From Cohnella baijiui (GTDB lineage: Bacteria; Bacillota; Bacilli; Paenibacillales; Paenibacillaceae): a stretch of 64,000 nucleotides of DNA. How positions within the stretch are numbered: position 1 is the first letter of the stretch; every line of letters starts with the position of its first letter. The position numbers and the translations under genes were made by a program. Shown piece by piece: positions 59,594 to 64,000 of the stretch. The notes beneath the pieces are model-generated. The model worked only from the letters and a program-made list of their open reading frames with translations, did no database searches and was not told the origin of the DNA. The stretch lies in assembly GCF_020731285.1 (NCBI RefSeq), contig NZ_JAJFOW010000007.1, positions 124,001 through 188,000 of the forward strand, given 5' to 3'.

Positions 59594-59735
59594 CACAAAC
59601 CGAGCGAACCGCCGTTGTCGCCATTTGGCGAACGGCGGTTCTTTTTGTGGTTCTCAAGGAACCGGTCTTGGTATATGATGGTGTTGCGGACCTAGTTCAT
59701 TCCGACATCCCGCCATGATTTGGAGGATCTCCCGG

Positions 59736-60395
59736 TTGCTTCCCAAAATTAACCAGACCTTGTTCATCCAACCGTTCGCGCCGTCCGAGCCGGATCCGGG
59801 ACTCGCCCCTACGCTGCGCTCCAGGCTCGCCGACATGGACGAGTCTTCCTTGCATTTGGAAATTCCGCTGGACGAAAGAGCCGGCCGACTGCGCCGCCTG
59901 GAGGTTGGAGAAGGGCTGAGCCTGACTTACTTCACCTCCGAAGGGGTCCGTCATCAATTCGTTACCGAAGTCGTCGGCTTCCGTCGGGAGACTGTCCCGC
60001 TCGTAACCGTTCGCAAGCCGTCGCCCGAGGAGATTACGCGCGAGCAGCGGCGGAACTTTCTGCGCGTCGAAGCCCAGTTGGAGCTGGCCGTACGGCTAGG
60101 CGACCGGCTTCGCTTCACCGCGCTGACCGAGGACGTCGGCGGCGGCGGGCTGTCCTTTCGCTGCGACCGCAAATGGCCGCTCACGCCGAATACGGCGGCG
60201 AATTGTTGGCTACTCTTGTCCTATCGGGACGGAAGCGTGTCGCACGCCCAATTCGAAGGCGAGGTCGTCCGCGTCGTCCCCGCCGAGCCGCACCATCTTG
60301 TCGTCATGATGCGGTTCAAGGATATTCAGGACAACGACCAGCAGAAGATTATCCGCTACTGCTTCGAGCGCCAGTTGGACATGCGCAAGGACTGA
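59736..60395 (+). CDS. ypfA: PilZ-domain flagellar brake protein (YpfA/MotI type)
   Basis: A 219-residue protein with an N-terminal YcgR-like domain and a C-terminal PilZ domain. In B. subtilis MotI (YpfA) binds cyclic di-GMP and disengages the flagellar stator. The first c-di-GMP motif is intact (QRRNFLRV, RxxxR). The second, usually (D/N)xSxxG, reads DVGGGG, with Gly in place of Ser. I prefer TTG 59736 (GGAGG 9 bases upstream; length close to B. subtilis) to ATG 59715, which has no ribosome site. Confidence 0.85.
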   Translation: MLPKINQTLFIQPFAPSEPDPGLAPTLRSRLADMDESSLHLEIPLDERAGRLRRLEVGEGLSLTYFTSEGVRHQFVTEVVGFRRETVPLVTVRKPSPEEITREQRRNFLRVEAQLELAVRLGDRLRFTALTEDVGGGGLSFRCDRKWPLTPNTAANCWLLLSYRDGSVSHAQFEGEVVRVVPAEPHHLVVMMRFKDIQDNDQQKIIRYCFERQLDMRKD

Positions 60396-60446
60396 GGGGG
60401 ATGGCGCTTCGCGGACGCGTCCGACGGAGGCGAGCATTGAAAAACG

Positions 60447-60641
60447 ATGCCAAAGCATCAGAAGCCGGATAGGACAGAATACCTGCGCATCGCAGATCAA
60501 GTCGGACGCCGTCTGCTGCAGGCCGCGGCGGCGCTGGCGATCGCGCTGGTGCTGGCCCAGGCGGCGCTCCACATCCCTATGCTCCGGCATTTGCTGACCG
60601 TTGTCGATTCGTGGGAGGGGATCCCGTATCGGACAGGATGA
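60447..60641 (+). CDS. ypfB: DUF5359 family small membrane protein (YpfB)
   Basis: A 64-residue protein with one central helix (RLLQAAAALAIALVLAQAAL) and a C-terminal WEGIPY motif, matching the YpfB family by position between ypfA and cmk. GGAGG lies 16 bases before ATG 60447, farther than usual. A TTG 6 bases from that site opens only an 11-codon frame. Function unknown. Confidence 0.7.
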   Translation: MPKHQKPDRTEYLRIADQVGRRLLQAAAALAIALVLAQAALHIPMLRHLLTVVDSWEGIPYRTG

Positions 60642-60669
60642 GCGCGCGCTTATCCTGTCTTTGGTTTTT
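60632..60669 (+). terminator. Terminator of ypfB
   Basis: GACAGGAT pairs with ATCCTGTC, followed by TTTGGTTTTT. It overlaps the ypfB stop codon. Confidence 0.8.
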
Positions 60670-60696
60670 GCATATGCGGGCATGCTGTGGTATAAT
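60668..60696 (+). promoter_or_regulatory. Sigma-A-type promoter of cmk
   Basis: TTGCAT (60668-60673), 17 bases, TATAAT (60691-60696). Transcription would start near 60703. Confidence 0.8.
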
Positions 60697-60710
60697 TTTC
60701 TCATTCGCGT

Positions 60711-60735
60711 GCAGGCTGAGCCTGCCTGCTTTTTT
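60711..60735 (+). terminator. Promoter-proximal terminator in the cmk leader
   Basis: GCAGGC pairs with GCCTGC around TGA, then CTGC and T6. It lies between the promoter and the cmk start, so it could attenuate transcription. Confidence 0.55.
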
Positions 60736-60772
60736 CTTAACGGTAGTTGATTAGGAGGCTCTTTTTCAGCAG

Positions 60773-61477
60773 ATGAATCAGCAATCGACCCACCGAATCA
60801 ACATCGCGATCGACGGTCCGGCAGGCGCGGGCAAGAGCACGGTCGCCAGACACGTGGCCAGCCGGCTCCATTATATTTACGTAGATACCGGAGCGATGTA
60901 CCGGGCAGTGACAAGCATCGCCCTAGATCGCGGATTGTCGCCTGACGACGAAGCGGGCATCGGGCAACTGGCCCATGCGCTCGATCTCGCACTTTCGCCG
61001 GGCGAGGGAGGACAGAAGGTGATTGCCGACGGGGTCGACGTCACCGCGCGAATCCGCACTCACGAGGTCAACCGCAACGTTTCCCGCGTCTCCGCGATCG
61101 GGGCGGTGCGGAGCCGGATGGCCGATCTGCAGCGTCGGATGGCGCAGGCCAAAGGCGTCGTGATGGACGGCAGAGATATCGGAACGCACGTCCTGCCCGA
61201 TGCGGAACTGAAGGTGTTTTTGACCGCTTCGCCGCGGGAGCGGGCGCTTCGCCGCTATCGCGAGCTTGGAGAGGGCGCCGGCGTCACGCTCGAGCAGCTG
61301 GAGCGCGACATCGCCGAGCGGGACCGCATGGACCGGGAACGGGACATCGCGCCGCTGGTGCAAGCGCCGGACGCTAGGCTGATCGACTCGACGGGACGTT
61401 CGATCGAGGAGGTCGTGGACGAGATCGTCGCTTGGGGACTCGCTGCGGCCAGCACGATTTCAGCGGGGGAGACGTAG
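60773..61477 (+). CDS. cmk: Cytidylate kinase
   Basis: A 234-residue enzyme phosphorylating CMP and dCMP. The P-loop is GPAGAGKST (residues 15-23). The substrate motifs VDTGAMYRA, VVMDGRDIGTHVLPDA and RDRMDRERDIAPL are complete. AGGAGG is 14 bases before ATG, a long spacing. It has its own promoter and leader terminator, and precedes plsC. Confidence 0.94.
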   Translation: MNQQSTHRINIAIDGPAGAGKSTVARHVASRLHYIYVDTGAMYRAVTSIALDRGLSPDDEAGIGQLAHALDLALSPGEGGQKVIADGVDVTARIRTHEVNRNVSRVSAIGAVRSRMADLQRRMAQAKGVVMDGRDIGTHVLPDAELKVFLTASPRERALRRYRELGEGAGVTLEQLERDIAERDRMDRERDIAPLVQAPDARLIDSTGRSIEEVVDEIVAWGLAAASTISAGET

Positions 61478-61480
61478 ACG

Positions 61481-62068
61481 ATGCTGTACCGGTTCGCCAG
61501 AACGATCTTATTGGCCTTATTCAAGCTGATCTTCCGATTCGAGGCGAGAGGCGTCGAGCATATTCCCCGCGAAGGCGGCGTCGTCCTCTGCAGCAATCAC
61601 AAAAGCGTGCTCGATCCGATCACAATGGGCATCGCGGCGAGGCGCGAGGTTCACTTCATGGCCAAGGCCGAGCTGTTCGACATCCCGCTCTTCGGCGGCC
61701 TGATCCGCAAGGTCGGGGCATTCCCCGTCAAGCGAGGCGGCGTCAGCAAGGAAACGATCCGCATGGCGGTCAACCTGCTGAGGGACGGCGAGGTCATGGG
61801 AATCTTCCCGACGGGCACGCGCAACCAGGCCGTCGGCCTCGGCAAGCGCGGAGCCGTCAGCATGGCGTTTCGCGGAGGCGCCGCGATCGTGCCGGTTGCG
61901 ATCGTAGGGAGCTACCGCCCGTTTCGCAAGATGATGGCCGTGTACGGCGCGCCGCTGGATTTGCGTACATACGCGGAGAGCGGAACGTCCGAGGACATGG
62001 AAGCGGCGACCGAGATCGTCATGTCGCGCATTCGCGAGATGCAGGAGACCGGCAAACCGACGCGTTAA
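61481..62068 (+). CDS. plsC: 1-acyl-sn-glycerol-3-phosphate acyltransferase
   Basis: A 195-residue membrane-associated acyltransferase making phosphatidic acid. The HX4D motif is NHKSVLD. The usual FPEGTRS motif reads FPTGTRN, losing the Glu, as in some PlsC paralogs. ATG 61481 begins 3 bp after cmk. It lies between cmk and the S1 gene, a place it does not occupy in B. subtilis but does in other Firmicutes. Confidence 0.88.
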   Translation: MLYRFARTILLALFKLIFRFEARGVEHIPREGGVVLCSNHKSVLDPITMGIAARREVHFMAKAELFDIPLFGGLIRKVGAFPVKRGGVSKETIRMAVNLLRDGEVMGIFPTGTRNQAVGLGKRGAVSMAFRGGAAIVPVAIVGSYRPFRKMMAVYGAPLDLRTYAESGTSEDMEAATEIVMSRIREMQETGKPTR

Positions 62069-62196
62069 TGCGCGCATCAAAGGCGCATCCTGCGTGGCAT
62101 ACTAGAGGCATTATATGGTATGGCGGTTCGAAGATGATTTAAACCCCGCTGCGCGGGTTTAAATAAAGTTGGGGTAGAATTGAGGAGGTTATTTTC

Positions 62197-63411
62197 ATGT
62201 CTGAAGAAATCAAAGTCCAGGAATCGGCTGCTGCCGACTCGGTAAGCCAAGAAGCGCTGGAGAACGTTGTTTCCTTGAAAAAGGGCGATACTGTCAAGGG
62301 GACGATCGTCAAGATCGAGGATAACCAAGCATTCGTCAGCCTTGGATATAAATACGACGGCGTCATTCCGCTTCGCGAGCTGTCCTCCGTCAACTTGGAG
62401 AACGCGGCCGACGCGGTCCAAGTCGGCCAGGAAGTCGAAGCCAAAGTCGTCAGCATCAACGACGAAAAGGCGAGCCTCGTCCTCTCCAAACGCCAAATCG
62501 ACTCCACGCGCGCTTGGGACGATCTCCAAGCCAAATTTGACAACGGCGAAGCGTTCGAAGTAACCGTCGCCGACGTCGTCAAAGGCGGTCTGGTCGTCGA
62601 CGTGGGCGCTCGCGGCTTCATCCCCGCGTCCATGGTCGAGCGCCACTTCGTCGAAGACTTCTCCGGTTACAAAGGCCGCACGCTCCGCGTGAAGGTGAAA
62701 GAGCTCGACCGCGAGAACAATAAGGTCATCCTGTCCGCGAAGGAAGTGCTCGAAGCCGAGTACGAAGCGCAAAAGCAATCCATTATGGCATCCCTGGAAA
62801 TTGGCCAGGTCATCGAAGGCACCGTTCAGCGTCTGACGCCGTTCGGCGCATTCGTCGACATCGGCGGCATCGACGGTCTCGTTCACGTTTCCGAGATCGC
62901 CTGGTCGCACGTCGCGCATCCGGCCGACGTCGTATCCGAAGGCCAAAGCGTGAAGGTGAAGGTCCTCAAAGTCGATCCTTCGATCGGCAAGATCAGCCTG
63001 AGCATCAAGGCCGCCCAACCGGGCCCTTGGGAATCGGCCGCCGGCCAATTCCACACCGGCGACATCGTTACCGGCACGGTTAAGCGCCTCGTCAGCTTCG
63101 GCGCGTTCGTCGAGATCGCTCCGGGCGTCGAAGGTCTGGTGCATATTTCCCAGATCGCGCATCGCCACGTGGCGACTCCGCACGAAGTGCTGAAGGAAGG
63201 CCAAGAAGTTCAAGCGAAAGTGCTGGACTTCAACCCGGCCGAGAAACGCGTTTCCCTCTCCATCAAGGAAACCGAAGAAGCGCCTCCTCAAGCAGAGCGC
63301 GCGCCGCGTTCGTCCCGCGCGCCTCGCGAAGAGACGAATCTGCCGGCACCGGAAAGCATGAGCTTCACGCTGGGCGAGAAGTTCGGCGACAAGCTGAGCA
63401 AGTTCAAGTAA
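62197..63411 (+). CDS. ypfD: 30S ribosomal protein S1 homolog (YpfD type)
   Basis: A 404-residue RNA-binding protein with four S1 (OB-fold) repeats at about residues 30-98, 117-182, 203-272 and 288-357, and a basic, Pro/Arg-rich tail. Repeats 3 and 4 share GAFV(D/E)I. Firmicutes versions have four rather than six repeats and are not always essential. GAGGAGG precedes ATG 62197. Confidence 0.93.
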   Translation: MSEEIKVQESAAADSVSQEALENVVSLKKGDTVKGTIVKIEDNQAFVSLGYKYDGVIPLRELSSVNLENAADAVQVGQEVEAKVVSINDEKASLVLSKRQIDSTRAWDDLQAKFDNGEAFEVTVADVVKGGLVVDVGARGFIPASMVERHFVEDFSGYKGRTLRVKVKELDRENNKVILSAKEVLEAEYEAQKQSIMASLEIGQVIEGTVQRLTPFGAFVDIGGIDGLVHVSEIAWSHVAHPADVVSEGQSVKVKVLKVDPSIGKISLSIKAAQPGPWESAAGQFHTGDIVTGTVKRLVSFGAFVEIAPGVEGLVHISQIAHRHVATPHEVLKEGQEVQAKVLDFNPAEKRVSLSIKETEEAPPQAERAPRSSRAPREETNLPAPESMSFTLGEKFGDKLSKFK

Positions 63412-63431
63412 GCCGCGAAACGCGATTGCGC

Positions 63432-63463
63432 AAGCCCCTCGATTTCGATCGAGGGGCTTTTTG
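63432..63463 (+). terminator. Terminator of the S1-homolog gene
   Basis: AAGCCCCTCGA pairs with TCGAGGGGCTT around TTTCGA, then T5. Confidence 0.9.
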
Positions 63464-63540
63464 CCGTTTCAGGCAAGGGGATGCCTGCCTCCGTTACCTG
63501 CGCATACTAAGGACGATCGCGCGGAGAGGAGGGGGCGTTC

Positions 63541-64000
63541 ATGGCGCCGGGGTATATCGCGTGCTGCTTCTGGGCGGCGGCCGTAATCTTGTGGTTCAGC
63601 GGCTGGCGAGCCGAGTTGGCCGGCCGGCTGTCGGGAAAGACGGCCATATGGTTTTTGGCCGGGTGGCCCTTGTTGGCGGGCACCCCCGTTTTCCTCATGG
63701 GATGGCGAATCGACGGCAGCCTGCTTTGGTCCGCCGTACTGTTCGTCTTCCTAAGTTTCGGCTTGGACGTCGTGCGGTTATGGACGGCGATCGCCGCCGG
63801 CGTGCTCGTAGGGGCGATCGCCTTGTTCCTTCAAAAGCTCAGTGCCATCATTCCGCCGCTGTCCGCTGTCGACGCATTGTGGGCGAGCGCGCTTATCGTC
63901 GGCACGGTGAGCGCGGTTTTCCTGCGCCGTGCAGGCGAGCAACTGGCGGGGCTCACCGTCGGGCTGTTGTTGGCCGCCGCCGCCGTAGCTTGGCTGGACG
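63541..64000 (+). CDS. yphA: YphA family membrane protein, 3' end cut by the window edge
   Basis: An open frame of 153 codons from ATG 63541 to the last base with no stop. AGGAGGGGG precedes it by 6 bases. The product is very hydrophobic with about five helices (MAPGYIACCFWAAAVILWF at the start). Position after ypfD and the W/L-rich membrane pattern fit B. subtilis YphA, of unknown function. A CATACTA box at 63503-63509 might be a sporulation-type -10. Confidence 0.75.
   Translation, partial: MAPGYIACCFWAAAVILWFSGWRAELAGRLSGKTAIWFLAGWPLLAGTPVFLMGWRIDGSLLWSAVLFVFLSFGLDVVRLWTAIAAGVLVGAIALFLQKLSAIIPPLSAVDALWASALIVGTVSAVFLRRAGEQLAGLTVGLLLAAAAVAWLD

Overview
The window is a dense, GC-rich stretch of chromosome from an aerobic endospore former. 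It carries spoIIAA-spoIIAB-sigF, spoVA genes, spoIIM, dacB-spmAB, ytfJ and ypeB. Coding regions look to be above 60% G+C, and the gene set plus gene order suggest Paenibacillaceae, most likely a Cohnella- or Paenibacillus-like organism (inference from gene content, not a database match). From about 14.5 kb to the right edge the order follows the Bacillus subtilis chromosome: mciZ/nudF, spoIIM, fur, yqzK, xerD, deoB, pnp, dacF, spoIIA, spoVA, lysA, ppiB, the rib operon, scpAB, dacB-spmAB, rluB, resABCDE, serA, a CPBP protease, a MecA-family gene, prsW, ypeB, ypfA, ypfB, cmk, ypfD/rpsA and yphA. I saw no prophage, transposon, CRISPR array, tRNA or rRNA.

Layout. 0-14.4 kb is accessory. It holds an M20 peptidase, a PadR-regulated DHA2 drug exporter, a LacI-regulated oligosaccharide ABC importer with a GH13 alpha-glucosidase, a NEW3-protein/ABC-2 exporter operon, and an ECF sigma/anti-sigma pair. 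14.5-24.6 kb has mciZ, nudF with an endonuclease Q gene, spoIIM, fur, an OhrR regulator flanked by two glutathione peroxidase genes, xerD and nucleoside salvage genes (deoB, pnp, pdp). 24.7-26.3 kb has an unrecognised gene and a roughly 0.7-kb array of hairpin-forming repeats. 26.3-33.7 kb is the forespore block dacF-spoIIAA-spoIIAB-sigF, spoVAA-spoVAB-spoVAF and lysA; spoVAC/AD/AE are absent from their usual place. 33.8-44.3 kb has ppiB, an FMN riboswitch with ribD-ribE-ribBA-ribH, scpAB, ytfI-ytfJ, dacB-spmA-spmB and a second short tandem array. 44.4-50.9 kb is rluB and resABCDE (cytochrome c maturation and redox sensing). 51-64 kb has serA, several membrane proteins and proteases, a lipoprotein polysaccharide deacetylase, a MecA-family adaptor, prsW, ypeB (without sleB), the PilZ gene ypfA, ypfB, cmk, plsC, an S1-domain protein and a yphA-like gene cut by the right edge.

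How the parts work together. Much of the window serves sporulation and germination. A good sigma-H-type promoter precedes spoIIA. Sigma-E-type sites precede dacB, spoIIM and mciZ, and a sigma-G-type site precedes spoVAA. Several accessory loci carry readable local switches: a dyad inside the padR promoter, a dyad overlapping the promoter of the sugar-transport operon, and paired OhrR-type operators between ohrR and the divergent gpx gene. At two sporulation/germination genes (ytfI and ypeB) a strong hairpin spans the ribosome-binding region.

The leads most worth following are the OhrR-peroxidase module, the ytfI and ypeB start-site hairpins, the orphan ypeB, the reduced spoVA operon, the ResE kinase without an extracytoplasmic sensor, the EndoQ-NudF pair, the mciZ leader and the two repeat arrays.
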